A DNA stretch of 64,000 bases from Amycolatopsis roodepoortensis (GCF_014873915.1 NZ_JADBEJ010000004.1:1550001-1614000); one strand, 5' to 3'; counted from the stretch's first letter, positions 26,997-35,990 are shown. Program-made: numbers and translations. Notes: generated from the sequence alone by a model not told the origin.

Positions 26997-27488
26997 CTAT
27001 TGACTGCTGAGCGGACCGATTCGGTACAGGTCCTCCTGCTCATGCGTTCCTTCCTCGGCCGGGAAATCCGTCGCGGAGAACAGATCCTGGCGTTCCACGG
27101 TGGCGTTCCACCGCTTGGCGAACGAGGCGAACAACCGGATCGAAGCCTCGTTGTCCGGGGTGATCGTCGTTTCGAGGTACCGCACGCCCTGGGCGGTCAA
27201 CCGGCCGAAGAGTTCGTCGAGCAGAGCTCCGGCCAGGCCTTTTCCTCGCTGGGACGCGTCGACCGCGACCTGCCAGACGAAGCCGACGTCCTGTTTGCGG
27301 TACCCGATCACGAAGCCGACCGGCGTGCCGTCGACTTTCGCGACCACCGACGTGTCGGCGAAATCGTGACACCACAGCAAATAGGCGTAAGGCGTGTTGA
27401 GATCGAGCTTCTTCGAATCGCGGGCGATTCTCCAGAGCGCGGCACCGTCTGCCTTGGTCGGATTTTCGATCAAGTGCTTTCCGGACAT
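26997..27488 (-). CDS. ectA: L-2,4-diaminobutyrate acetyltransferase
   Basis: EctA (163 residues), GNAT acyltransferase for the second committed step. The acetyl-CoA site is [20 protein letters not shown] (Q/RxxGxG/A form), and [20 protein letters not shown] is the family C-terminal substrate segment. ATG 27488 is preferred; a TTG two codons upstream is possible. No GGAGG-like site precedes it, so the mRNA may be leaderless. First gene of ectABCD. Confidence 0.95.
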   Translation of the reverse strand: MSGKHLIENPTKADGAALWRIARDSKKLDLNTPYAYLLWCHDFADTSVVAKVDGTPVGFVIGYRKQDVGFVWQVAVDASQRGKGLAGALLDELFGRLTAQGVRYLETTITPDNEASIRLFASFAKRWNATVERQDLFSATDFPAEEGTHEQEDLYRIGPLSSQ

Positions 27489-27711
27489 GTCCAAGAAACG
27501 TACCGGAGGATTCGGGCGCGGTCAGATCAGCGCGACGGCGGCAACGCGGCTACCTGCAACAACCCTGAAACACACGTGACAAAGGTAACGGTAACGTTTG
27601 AAGCGCAGCACTCGTGGGTAAGGCCGCTCCGCTGCGGTCTCACTGCATGTGACGATACCAACCGTTACCACTTCGTCGCAGGCTCAGGGCACTTTTCGGC
27701 ATCCGATTCCG
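27489..27711. promoter_or_regulatory. Upstream region of the ectoine operon
   Basis: 223 bp between the ectA start and the 3' end of the patatin-like gene, which is read in the same direction. On the minus strand GTTACC occurs as a tandem pair (27584-27596 region), and ACCGTTACC occurs on the plus strand at 27660-27668, a possible operator set. TACGTT about 14 nt before the ectA ATG could be a -10 box of a leaderless transcript. No EctR gene is nearby; osmotic control is expected but not shown. Confidence 0.4.
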
Positions 27712-30684
27712 CTATTCACGACGCCGCTTGCGACCCACGAGCGAACCGAGCGGCGTCCAGATGGCGGGCAGGACGAGCAACAGGCAGACGACCAGCCACC
27801 AGACCGGCGCCTCGCCGCGCCGCCAGCCCGCGACGACGCCGCCGAGCCAGCCGAACAGCGGGTCGCGTACCGGTGGCAGGAACGCGGCGAACAGCAGCGC
27901 CGCCACCACCAGCACACCGAGCACCGTGAGCACCATGCGCCACGTCTTGCGCAACGTCATCAGGCTCACCGCCAGGAACACAATGGCGCCGGCGGCGACC
28001 GGCACACCGACCCACTGCAGGACGGGGCCGCCCTGTCCACCGAGGACGAACCCGGCGAGCACGGTGATCAGCGCGGCGAGCACGTTCCACGGCGACGGCA
28101 GGGTGGCCGCCCCGCGCGTGATCCACCACGCGCTGCGCCCGGCGGCCTTGGCGAAGGTGGCGGCCGGCTGGACCGACTTCGGCACCCTGGTCGCCCCGGC
28201 GGCCGCGTTGAGCCCGGCGGCACCGGCCTTGACCAGCGTCTTCGTCAGGAGCATCGTCCCGCGTTCGTGTTCGAACCGTTCACCGGAGACCTGGCACGCC
28301 TGGAACGCGCGCTGGGTCTGCTCGTCGGTTTCCGGCTCGTTCTCGACGAGTCTCCTGAACCGTTCCGACGGTTTCCCGTTCCCCTTGGCCGTTTTCGCGT
28401 CGTGTCCGCAATGGAGGCCGACACACGGCAGCTCCTCGCGGGCGATCTCCAGCTGCCGCACCCTGGCGAGCACCATCGCCGTCACCGGCATGCTGACCGG
28501 GAGGCCGGCTTCGGTTTCGACGTCGGCGAGCTCACCGTCGAGGCCGAGGAAAGCCAGTTCCCCGGCCAATTGCGCGCGCAGGGCGTCCGCTTCCTCTTGT
28601 GACAGCCCGTCTTCCGTGCCGGGCTGCCGCCAGCCGATCTCCTTGAAGGTGTCCCGCACCTGCGTCCGGAACGCCTCCCGTCCGACGACGTCGCGCAGCA
28701 GGCGCAACCGTTTCGGGTCCAGCAGGCACTGCACGAGCCAGCCCGCGCCGTCGACGCGGCCCCACATCCAGTCGTTCGCGCGCCAGGACGCCTTGTAGAA
28801 CGCGCCGAAGTAGTCGGCCTGCATCCCCGTGAGCTTGTCCCACGAACGGCGTCGCTTCATGTCCAGCAGCGTCCGCGAATCCGCGCTGACCTGGACGAGA
28901 TCGACCCGCTGATCGACCGACGGCGGCTGCGCGAGCAGTCCCCGGGTCGCGATGTGGAGACGCACCAGCCGGGAGGTGACGATGGGATCTCCGGCGCTGT
29001 CGTCGTCCGGCGTGAGCCCCGTCCAGGCCAGCAGCGTGCTGACCGTGTCGGCGGCTTCGGTGTCGGGTTTCGCCTGCGCCAGCGGCAAAAGGATCGGCGT
29101 GGCCTGCCGGAGGGCGGCGACGACGAGCGGCCACGCCTCCTTCAGCGTGTCCGAACGGCCGAGCGCGGCCCATTCCTTGGCGAGGCCTTCGATCCAGGCC
29201 GCCAGCGTGACGTCGGATGACGGCGGTTCCTGTTCGGTCACCCAGCCCGCGAGCCGCTTCCCCCGCGCCGCCTTGTGCCGCGCTTCGTGCAGCAGCACGC
29301 GACAACGGTTGAGCTGCACCGCCTGCTCCGGCGCCGGATCGAGCCGGAAACCCGCGTTCACCAACTGAAGGCCGGTGGCCACCGAATCGTCGAGCGCGGT
29401 GGTACGGAACGCGACCAGGTCCGCGAGATCGCAGCTATCCTTCGGCGGTTCGGTGGGCAGGCCGTCCCGCAACCCGGCGGCCGCGGCCGCGCGCAGCTGC
29501 GCCGCCGTGCCGGACGCCCACTGGCGGCCCTGATCCTCCACATCGGACAGTGAGAGCCTGCGGGTCGCCTCACGGACCAGCGCGGTGGCGTCCTCCTGCA
29601 CCCGGCGGTCGCGGTAGTCGTTCATCAACCGCTGGTCGACGAGCGAGTCCGGACCGCCGCGAACCCCCATCGCGGCAAGGGAAACCCGGGTCCCCCTGGT
29701 CCGGACGACGGCGTCGTTGTGCCTGGTCAGGTCCTCCAGCTCGGCGCTGATCGTCTGGCTCAGCACGGTGCCGACGACCTTGCTCAGCGCGCTGCCCAGC
29801 AGCGGCGGCCGCTCCGGATCGACCGCGACCCGCTCGGCTTCGCGTTCCGCCGTCGGCACCACGTACAGCAGCAGCCGCCGGACGTCCGAATGCGACTGCC
29901 GCTCGAAGATCTCCCGCAACGCCGGGCGCAGCGGCTTGTTCAACAACACCCCGCCGTCGGTGAGCCAATGCGAACGGGTGACATCGGTGTATTTGGTCAT
30001 ATCCGGATGCAGCGGACCGGTCTTCTCGCCGATCGGCATCCGGGAGAGCTCGAACGCGCCGGGGAACGACGCGGTGGACCGCGCCGCGAGCGCGAGCGGG
30101 CCGACCACATCGTCCGTCCACAAAGGAGCGTCGAAGCGGAACAGGAGGCGATGTTCGGTGTCCCGCACCAGGTTTCCGAGCGCGTCGTCGAACCTGGTCG
30201 TCTCGCCGTCGATCATCGTGCCGGTGAGCAATACGGTGATGTCGGGACAGTCGGGTTTCACCGTCGCGTTGTCGGTGATGCGGTGCAAGGCGTCCTTGAG
30301 ATCGCCGAGCAGCACCTTGTCGCCGTCGAGCAGCGAACGCGGTTCCTTCTCGCCGGGGTCGCGGATCAGATTGTCGAGCGAGCCCGTGCTGATCCACGTG
30401 TCGCGCAGCACCTGCGGACTCGACCGGAACGCCTCGGCCAGCCCGAGGCACGCCGCGTTGATACCGCCGGCGCTCGTGCCGGTGAGCACGTCGAGCGAGA
30501 CGGTGGCGTTGAGCAGATCGAGCAAGGCCCGGTACGGGCTTTTCGATTCCGGCGTTCTCGACGCCTGCAACAGATGCGAGGTCTCGGTGGCGACCCCGCC
30601 CATCCAGACCGCGAGGCTCGCCCCGCCCACCATGGTCATCGCCAGCCGGATCTCCTGCGGCCACGGGCTCCCCGCGTCGGCCAT
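27712..30684 (-). CDS. Large patatin-like phospholipase with DUF3376-type region and C-terminal membrane domain
   Basis: 990 residues from ATG 30684. The N-terminal patatin domain has the oxyanion-type glycine run MTMVGGASLAVWMGGVA, the nucleophile elbow LTGTSAGGINA (Ser71) and the Asp of the catalytic dyad in WLTDGGVLLNKPL. The middle (about 300-800) matches the Trp/Arg-rich DUF3376 layout seen with patatin in actinobacteria. The last 110 residues contain three to four membrane helices and end in RKRRRE. Likely a membrane-tethered acyl hydrolase facing the cytoplasm. It may act in lipid turnover or phage defence; neither is established here. Confidence 0.85.
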   Translation of the reverse strand: MADAGSPWPQEIRLAMTMVGGASLAVWMGGVATETSHLLQASRTPESKSPYRALLDLLNATVSLDVLTGTSAGGINAACLGLAEAFRSSPQVLRDTWISTGSLDNLIRDPGEKEPRSLLDGDKVLLGDLKDALHRITDNATVKPDCPDITVLLTGTMIDGETTRFDDALGNLVRDTEHRLLFRFDAPLWTDDVVGPLALAARSTASFPGAFELSRMPIGEKTGPLHPDMTKYTDVTRSHWLTDGGVLLNKPLRPALREIFERQSHSDVRRLLLYVVPTAEREAERVAVDPERPPLLGSALSKVVGTVLSQTISAELEDLTRHNDAVVRTRGTRVSLAAMGVRGGPDSLVDQRLMNDYRDRRVQEDATALVREATRRLSLSDVEDQGRQWASGTAAQLRAAAAAGLRDGLPTEPPKDSCDLADLVAFRTTALDDSVATGLQLVNAGFRLDPAPEQAVQLNRCRVLLHEARHKAARGKRLAGWVTEQEPPSSDVTLAAWIEGLAKEWAALGRSDTLKEAWPLVVAALRQATPILLPLAQAKPDTEAADTVSTLLAWTGLTPDDDSAGDPIVTSRLVRLHIATRGLLAQPPSVDQRVDLVQVSADSRTLLDMKRRRSWDKLTGMQADYFGAFYKASWRANDWMWGRVDGAGWLVQCLLDPKRLRLLRDVVGREAFRTQVRDTFKEIGWRQPGTEDGLSQEEADALRAQLAGELAFLGLDGELADVETEAGLPVSMPVTAMVLARVRQLEIAREELPCVGLHCGHDAKTAKGNGKPSERFRRLVENEPETDEQTQRAFQACQVSGERFEHERGTMLLTKTLVKAGAAGLNAAAGATRVPKSVQPAATFAKAAGRSAWWITRGAATLPSPWNVLAALITVLAGFVLGGQGGPVLQWVGVPVAAGAIVFLAVSLMTLRKTWRMVLTVLGVLVVAALLFAAFLPPVRDPLFGWLGGVVAGWRRGEAPVWWLVVCLLLVLPAIWTPLGSLVGRKRRRE

Positions 30685-30816
30685 GTGCGCCCTCCCCAAG
30701 GCTTTGTGCAGGGGGCACTCTAGACCGGACGGGGGATCCCGGGTACCGCCGAAGGTGCGCCCGGAAGGGCAAGGCCCTGCGGCCGCGCGGTTTCGCGTGC
30801 TTGGAAGGACGACACA

Positions 30817-30919
30817 CGTGATCAGACGGACGACACGCGTGTCCAGCGGGACGGCACACGTGCCGTCCGTCCAATCACACGTTTCGTCCGTTCAATCACG
30901 CGTGTCGTCCGTCTGATCA
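30817..30919. repeat. Nested hairpin, GGACGACACGCGTG family
   Basis: Arms 30817-30839 and 30897-30919 are perfect 23-bp complements. The 57-nt loop holds a second hairpin (GACGGCAC/GTGCCGTC around 30848-30865) and partial repeats of the same words (AATCACACGTTTCGTCCG). It lies between the co-oriented oxidoreductase and patatin genes on the minus strand, 130 bp upstream of the patatin start. Confidence 0.7.
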
Positions 30920-30973
30920 CACGTGCCGTCCTCGCAGTCACGCGAAACTCCCGGTTCGGTTCGCGAGTGGAGT

Positions 30974-31026
30974 GTTGCGAAAGCCACTTTCGCAACGTTG
31001 AAGGTTGGGAAAGTGGCTTTCGCAAC
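30974..31026. repeat. GTTGCGAAAG-family double palindrome, copy 1
   Basis: Outer arms 30974-30991 and 31009-31026 (18 bp) are perfect complements. The left half is itself a palindrome, GTTGCGAAAG then CCA then CTTTCGCAAC. Two further copies at 45913 and 50777 show the same design. It lies 23 bp beyond the 3' end of the minus-strand oxidoreductase gene. Confidence 0.78.
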
Positions 31027-31048
31027 GTCGGCGGCCTGCCCAGGCGAC

Positions 31049-32032
31049 TCAGCCGACGGTGAGGACGATCTTCCCGAACTGCCGGTTCGACTCCAGATAC
31101 CGGTGCGCCTCCACGACGTCGTCGAGCCGGAACGTGCGATCGACCCGGGACTGGAACGAACCAGCCCGCACACCGGCGCGCACGAAGGCGTCGGCGCGGC
31201 GGAGCCGTTCGGGGTTCAGCGTGGTACCGAAGGCGTTGAACATCCGCATGGTCGGCGCGAACCACAGCGGGAACGGGGTTTCCTTGCTGTCCAAAGCGCC
31301 GTAGACCACGAGCGACCCGCCCTCCGCGGTGGCTTCCGCCAGTTCTCGCACGCCTTCACCGGCGATGGCGTCGAAGACCAGGTCCGCGCCGCGGCCACCG
31401 GTGTAGGCCTTGGTGCGCTCGACGACGTCTTCCTCACTCGTCACGATCACGTGCGCCGCACCGGCTTTCAGCAGCCGTTCCTTCTTTTCCGGCGTGCGGG
31501 TGGTCGCGATCGTGGTGGCGCCGATATGGTTCGCGACCTCGATCGCCGCCAGCGCCGTCCCGCTCGAGGCCGCCGTGATCAGCACGGCGTCGCCCGCCCG
31601 CACCTTGCCTTCGTCGATGATCGCGCCGTACGCGGTGAGCAGCGAGCCCCACATCGTGACGGCGTCCACCGGGCCGAGCCCTTCCGGCCGGTGCAGCGTG
31701 GCGCTGGCCGGGACGATCGCCTGTTCGCCGTAGACCCCGTACTCCTTCTGGGAAAACCCGGCGATGGTGGTGACCGGGTCGCCCGGCGCGAAACCCGTGA
31801 CGTCCGGGCCGACCGCGTCGATCACACCCGACGACGAATAGCCGAGGCCCGCCGGGAACCGCTCGGCGCGCTCGAAGTAGTAGCCGCCGCGGTACATCGC
31901 TTCGGCGCGGTTGAGACCGATCGCTTCGATCGAGATCCGCACCTCGCCCGGGCCCGGCTCGCCGATCTCGACGTCCACGACCTCCAGCACCTCGGGCCCG
32001 CCCTCGGTACGGAAAAGCACTGCCTTGCTCAT
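31049..32032 (-). CDS. Zinc-independent medium-chain dehydrogenase/quinone oxidoreductase
   Basis: 327 residues from ATG 32032 with AAGGGGG about 5 nt upstream; the longer frame lacks a site. Cofactor loop ITAASSGTALAAIEVANHIGA is an S/T-rich variant of the NADP Rossmann turn. There is no structural-zinc Cys cluster. Sequence PGLGYSSSGVIDAVGPDV and DLVFDAIAGEGV are family standards. It is divergent from a second HxlR regulator across a 126-bp operator region, mirroring the 2.1-3.5 kb pair, although the two oxidoreductases are clearly different proteins. Substrate unknown. Confidence 0.88.
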   Translation of the reverse strand: MSKAVLFRTEGGPEVLEVVDVEIGEPGPGEVRISIEAIGLNRAEAMYRGGYYFERAERFPAGLGYSSSGVIDAVGPDVTGFAPGDPVTTIAGFSQKEYGVYGEQAIVPASATLHRPEGLGPVDAVTMWGSLLTAYGAIIDEGKVRAGDAVLITAASSGTALAAIEVANHIGATTIATTRTPEKKERLLKAGAAHVIVTSEEDVVERTKAYTGGRGADLVFDAIAGEGVRELAEATAEGGSLVVYGALDSKETPFPLWFAPTMRMFNAFGTTLNPERLRRADAFVRAGVRAGSFQSRVDRTFRLDDVVEAHRYLESNRQFGKIVLTVG

Positions 32033-32052
32033 GTCGTCCCCCTTGGAGAGTC

Positions 32053-32069
32053 CGTTACGACTTGTAACG
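32053..32069. promoter_or_regulatory. Palindromic operator between HxlR gene and oxidoreductase
   Basis: CGTTAC, 5 nt, GTAACG at 32053-32069 is a perfect 6-6 inverted repeat. A further TGTTACGAAC half site lies nearer the regulator start (about 32137-32146). The spacing and position fit an HxlR-dimer site controlling both divergent genes. Confidence 0.7.
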
Positions 32070-32158
32070 TCACAGATCATCTGCCAGGATCGAATCCGCT
32101 GGAAGACGGCACTTTCGTGTCACGACGGAACAAGCCTGTTACGAACGAGGTCAGCGCG

Positions 32159-32530
32159 ATGAGCGACGCCGAAGATTTTTCCGACGGGGAGCCCTGTTCG
32201 CTGCGCGAGGTGCTCGGGCTCGTCGGTGACAAGTGGACGATGCAGATCCTGGTCCGGCTGACCGACGGGCCGCGGCGGTTCAGCGAGCTCGAACACGGTA
32301 TCGAGGGGATCAGCCGCCGGATGCTCGCGCTGACGTTGCGGAATCTGGAACGGAACGGGCTCGTGACGCGGACCGTCTACGCGGAGGTCCCGCCGCGCGT
32401 CGAGTACGCGATCACGCCCCACGCCGCCGAACTCGACGAGCCGCTGCACGCGCTTTCCGCCTGGGCGTCGAAGCACCGGGCGATCGTGGGCGAAGCACGC
32501 CGGGCCTACGACGCCACTAAGGCCTCCTAA
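32159..32530 (+). CDS. HxlR-family transcriptional regulator
   Basis: 123 residues from ATG 32159, which gives MSDAEDFSDGEPCSLREV. HxlR motifs: GDKWTMQILVRL, GPRRFSELEH, GISRRMLALTLRNLERNGLV, and the wing RTVYAEVPPRVEYAIT. A single Cys (about residue 13) sits at the usual redox-sensor position before helix 1. The reading frame stays open far upstream, but that extension is antisense to the oxidoreductase and not coding. The gene ends just before a short TTCGTCCTCT repeat. Confidence 0.9.
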   Translation: MSDAEDFSDGEPCSLREVLGLVGDKWTMQILVRLTDGPRRFSELEHGIEGISRRMLALTLRNLERNGLVTRTVYAEVPPRVEYAITPHAAELDEPLHALSAWASKHRAIVGEARRAYDATKAS

Positions 32531-32534
32531 ACCT

Positions 32535-32558
32535 CCGCATTTCGTCCTCTGGATGCGG
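32535..32558. repeat. TTCGTCCTCT-family half element, copy 3 (convergent genes)
   Basis: CCGCAT pairs with ATGCGG around the family core TTCGTCCTCTGG. It is a single half of the longer element at 8561 and 20571, and it still forms a 6-bp hairpin. It lies between the stops of the HxlR gene and convergent DUF445 gene, 4 bp from each. Confidence 0.75.
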
Positions 32559-32562
32559 GGTG

Positions 32563-33807
32563 TCAGGCGGCGAAGTGCTCCAGCAACAGAACCTGCGCCT
32601 CGCCGACGGCGAAACCCAGGACGGCGCCGGTCGCGATCAGGATCCATTCGTCCTGCTGGAAAGCCGGCCGCAGCAGGCCCTCGAACTCGCGCGGCGACAG
32701 CTCCTTCATCTTCGTCACCAGCACGTTCCGGATGTCCATCGCGTCGGTCGCGTAGTCCTCGATGTACCGCATGGTCTCCGGCAGCTTGTCCATGATCTTC
32801 TCGGCGATGTTCAGCTTCATGTCCTGATACCGCTTGCTGCCGACCGCGAACACCACCAGCGGTTTCCCGACGCCGACCCGGCGCCCGAGCTGTTCGTCGA
32901 GCTGGCGCTGGATGAGTCCGAGCACGCGGTCCGACAGCGGGCCGTGCAGCACCGCCTCGATCACGTTGTGCGGAGTGATGATCTCCTTCGCGATCAGCGC
33001 GCCGTACGCCTCCGCGACCTCACCGCGCCGCTTCAGGAACAGGCCCTGCCAGCGCACGCCGAAGTACCGGCGTTCCTCGATCGGGTAGAAGATCATCCGC
33101 AGCGCGAGCCAGTCGGTGAACCAGCCGGTGAAGAGCCCGAACAGCGGCATGATCAGCGGGAACTTGAACAGCACCCACGCGACCATCTGGATGATCCCGA
33201 TGAGCCCGCCGAAGAAGATGCCGGAGCGGGCGATGAACTTGAACTCCTTGTCGCCCGCCTCCTGGAAGATCCGGTTCAGCAGCCGTTTGTCCTTGACCAG
33301 TGCGGTGACCACCATGCCCTTGAGGTCGAACACACTGTCCACATCGGACTTGATCAGCTCCAGCACGGCCGCGACCATCCGCGGCGTCTCGGCCTGGACG
33401 CGCTGGATCACCAACCGCTGCATGCCCACCGGCAGGGATTCCCACAGCCCCGGCTGGTAGTGGGCGGCGACGTCGCGCACGATGTCCTCGACGGCCGCCT
33501 GGAGCGGTTTTTCGATCTCCTTGGCGATTCTCTGCGGATCGAGCCGGGCGACGACCTCGGCCGGTTTGATCAGCTGCTCGGTCATCGTGTCGCAGGCGAT
33601 ACTCGCCATCCGGGCGGCGCGTTTGGGCACGATGCCCTGCCAGCCGAGGAAGGGTTTGATACCGACGAACTCGACCGGCTGGAACATCATCCGGATCGCG
33701 ACGAGTTTGGTGGTGTAGCCGATCAGGGCGGCGACGATCGGGATGGAGACGTAGATCGGCCAGTGCTCGCCGAAATCGGCGAGGATCCCGTCGAGGAACG
33801 CACCCAT
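32563..33807 (-). CDS. DUF445 family membrane protein
   Basis: 414 residues. The opening YVSIPIVAALIGYTTKLVAIRMMFQPVEF is the DUF445 signature, with a second related segment GLFTGWFTDWLALRMIFYPIEER in the middle, so the protein has two similar halves joined by helical regions. Membrane segments lie near residues 18-40, 200-235 and at the C-terminus (WILIATGAVLGFAVGEAQVLLLE). Function is unknown; the family is related to YheB. It is read after the Abi-alpha-like gene with a 7-nt gap, so the two form an operon. Confidence 0.88.
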   Translation of the reverse strand: MGAFLDGILADFGEHWPIYVSIPIVAALIGYTTKLVAIRMMFQPVEFVGIKPFLGWQGIVPKRAARMASIACDTMTEQLIKPAEVVARLDPQRIAKEIEKPLQAAVEDIVRDVAAHYQPGLWESLPVGMQRLVIQRVQAETPRMVAAVLELIKSDVDSVFDLKGMVVTALVKDKRLLNRIFQEAGDKEFKFIARSGIFFGGLIGIIQMVAWVLFKFPLIMPLFGLFTGWFTDWLALRMIFYPIEERRYFGVRWQGLFLKRRGEVAEAYGALIAKEIITPHNVIEAVLHGPLSDRVLGLIQRQLDEQLGRRVGVGKPLVVFAVGSKRYQDMKLNIAEKIMDKLPETMRYIEDYATDAMDIRNVLVTKMKELSPREFEGLLRPAFQQDEWILIATGAVLGFAVGEAQVLLLEHFAA

Positions 33808-33814
33808 GCCGAGG

Positions 33815-34597
33815 TCAGCCGGCGCTCGGGTCGCAGGCCTGCCAGAACTGGGCGCCGAGGCGGGAAATATGGACCGTGCGCTTCACGAACTTCGCCCGTT
33901 TGACCGACTTCTCCGCCTCGCGGACGGTCTCGTCGGTCAGCAGGATCTCGTACTGCGTCTCCAGCGCGGGCACCTCTTCGTCCAGCTCGACGAGGCCGAG
34001 CCCGATCAGCCTGGTGAGGTAGCCGGGCACCTGGTCCGGCAGCGACACCCCGGCGGCCTTGCCGACGGTGGAAGCGTTGCGGAGCACGAACCGCCCGGCC
34101 GCACCGAGGCTGGTCCGCTCGGCGACGTCGACGACCGGGAACGGCGAGCCGTCGGAGAGCGCGGAAAGGATGCGGGCCTCGTCCGGAGTGAGCTGCCGCA
34201 GGATGATCGCGTAGAGGTACTCGCGGGCCCGCTCGCGGCCGAAGCCGATGGAGTGGTTGAGCAGTTCGGCCATCGCCGCGCGGAGCGGTTCGAGCTGGGC
34301 GCGGGTGTGCACGAGGGTGATGGTCGCCTCGACCGGCCGCGAACCGTTGGTGTCGGGCCGGTTCATCGCGGACGCGGCGGTGAGCGCGGCGTGGTACGGG
34401 TCGTCGACCTCGTCGAGACGGCGGCGCAGCTCCGAAAGCAGCTGCCGCTCGCCCTGTTTGACGATCTGTTCGGCGATCTCGACGCCGGGGAGTTTGCGGG
34501 TGAACTCGAAGCCCGTGCGCGCGGCCCAGCCGGCCAGCTGTCCCGCTCGTTTGGCGAAAGCGGCCAGGTCTTCACCGGCGGGTCGATCGTTGCTCAC
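33815..34597 (-). CDS. Abi-alpha (DUF4393) family protein
   Basis: 260 residues from GTG 34597, chosen because GAGGGGA ends 6 nt upstream; a GTG two codons earlier sits on that site. The core LLNHSIGFGRERAREYLYAI with LRQLTPDEARILSALSDGSP is the recognisable Abi-alpha pattern (lipid- or phage-linked family named for abortive infection). The C-terminal part has winged-helix-like YLTRLIGLGLVELDEEVP. No membrane segment. First gene of a two-gene operon with DUF445. The defence role is by family name only. Confidence 0.75.
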   Translation of the reverse strand: MSNDRPAGEDLAAFAKRAGQLAGWAARTGFEFTRKLPGVEIAEQIVKQGERQLLSELRRRLDEVDDPYHAALTAASAMNRPDTNGSRPVEATITLVHTRAQLEPLRAAMAELLNHSIGFGRERAREYLYAIILRQLTPDEARILSALSDGSPFPVVDVAERTSLGAAGRFVLRNASTVGKAAGVSLPDQVPGYLTRLIGLGLVELDEEVPALETQYEILLTDETVREAEKSVKRAKFVKRTVHISRLGAQFWQACDPSAG

Positions 34598-34686
34598 GGG
34601 CACTCCCCTCGCGTTCGCGCTGATGCTACCTGCGAGTAGGCCGAATGGCCGAAAATGTGATGGACCTGGGTGTTTGGATGGTCACC

Positions 34687-35529
34687 ATGAGCTTCACGCG
34701 CTGGGGTCCGCCGATCGACGTCCTCCCGCTGTTCGCGCGGGAGGAGCAAGCCCTGCTGGACGTACTGACGGGACTCGACGCGGACCAATGGGCCGCGCCG
34801 ACGGTGTGCACGGGCTGGACGGTGCACGATCTCGCCGCCCACATCCTCGGCGACAAACTCGGCAGGCTGTCCCGCGACCGTGACGACTACCGGACGACGG
34901 CACCGCGCGAGGGCGAACGCTTCGAGGACTTCATCGACCGGATCAACGACGAATGGGTCGTCGCGTGCCGCCGGCTGTCCCCCGAGGTGCTGTTCGCGAT
35001 GCTGGTGGACAGCACCTCGCAGATCGCCGAGATGTTCGGCCGTGCCGACCTCGACGCCCTCGGCGAGCCGGTGAGCTGGGCCGGGGACGAGCCCGCGCCA
35101 GTCTGGCTCGACGTCGCCCGCGAGTACACCGAGTTCTGGGTGCACCAGCAACAGATCCGCGAGGCCGTGGGCGCGCGGATGCTGGACGAGGCGGAGTTCC
35201 GCGGTCCGGTGGTCGACACCTTCATGCGGGCGCTGCCGCACACCCTGCGTGACGTCGACGCGCGCACGGGCAGGCAGGTCGCCTACACGGTCACCGGTCA
35301 GGGTGGCGGGAAGTGGACGGCGCGGCGGACCGCCGACGGCTGGGAACTCGACCGGGCCGCGCCGACGTCACGCGCGCCGCTGGCCTCGGTGACGACGGAC
35401 GCGGACACCTTCTGGCGGCTGTGCACCCGGAACCCGGCGGACCGCGGCCGGGTCACCGCCGAGGGCGACGAAAACGTTTGCGCAGCCTTGCTCGGGATGA
35501 CGTCGATCATCACATCGAGTAACGGCTGA
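34687..35529 (+). CDS. Mycothiol-dependent maleylpyruvate isomerase-family protein
   Basis: 280 residues from ATG 34687 (alternatives at 34678 and 34645; no clear ribosome binding site). The N-terminal DinB-like four-helix bundle has the metal-binding His in CTGWTVHDLAAHILGDK. The pattern WVHQQQIREAVG with further His supplies the rest. The C-terminal SCP-like domain follows (VTTDADTFWRLCTRNPADRGR). This family uses mycothiol, the actinobacterial thiol. The exact reaction (isomerisation, conjugation or hydrolysis) is not visible. The 3' end overlaps the convergent PPOX gene by 20 bp. Confidence 0.83.
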   Translation: MSFTRWGPPIDVLPLFAREEQALLDVLTGLDADQWAAPTVCTGWTVHDLAAHILGDKLGRLSRDRDDYRTTAPREGERFEDFIDRINDEWVVACRRLSPEVLFAMLVDSTSQIAEMFGRADLDALGEPVSWAGDEPAPVWLDVAREYTEFWVHQQQIREAVGARMLDEAEFRGPVVDTFMRALPHTLRDVDARTGRQVAYTVTGQGGGKWTARRTADGWELDRAAPTSRAPLASVTTDADTFWRLCTRNPADRGRVTAEGDENVCAALLGMTSIITSSNG

Positions 35530-35908
35530 CCTTCTCCGGCCGGATGACGAGCCGCACGAGGTCGAGGGTCTGGATCCCGGCGAGCTCGCCCGCGTGGGCG
35601 GGGTCGTCGAGGTCCCAGTAACGCGCGCCGAGTCGTGCGGCCAGTTCGTGTGCCCCGTCGGGCTCGACCGTGGCGCCGCCGGAGACCGAGACCCAGCGCT
35701 CGCGTTCGCCCACCGGCGCGGCCACGATGATCGACGCGCGGGGGTCGTCCTTCAGCCGCCGCACCTTGGGCGAGTCGCGGGGAGTGAAGAGCTGGATCGT
35801 GCCGTCGCCGTCGGCCTCGAACCACACCGGCCGGACCGGGCCGTCGGCCACGGTCAGGAACCCGTGCAGCGGCCTGCGGAGGAATTCGAGGTCGTCAGAG
35901 GTGAGCAT
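35510..35908 (-). CDS. PPOX-class F420/FMN-dependent oxidoreductase-like protein
   Basis: 132 residues, split-barrel flavin/F420-binding fold. Typical parts: FLRRPLHGFLTVADGPVRPVWFEAD, TPRDSPKVRRLKDDPRASI, and a C-terminal VRLVIRPEKVSRY. Proteins of this length in actinomycetes bind F420, FMN or haem breakdown products. It probably reduces a small substrate in the cytosol. Convergent overlap with the preceding gene. Confidence 0.8.
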   Translation of the reverse strand: MLTSDDLEFLRRPLHGFLTVADGPVRPVWFEADGDGTIQLFTPRDSPKVRRLKDDPRASIIVAAPVGERERWVSVSGGATVEPDGAHELAARLGARYWDLDDPAHAGELAGIQTLDLVRLVIRPEKVSRYSM

Positions 35909-35990
35909 GAGCTCGATTCAACACGGCAGATCCGGACGATCCCATAGGTGAAAGACCGGATCGCCTGTGTATTCGTCTAACCTCGGCCAG

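Noticed and set aside
30923..32530. 535-codon extension upstream of the second HxlR gene
   Set aside because: The extension is antisense to the oxidoreductase. HxlR proteins are about 120 residues and ATG 32159 fits.
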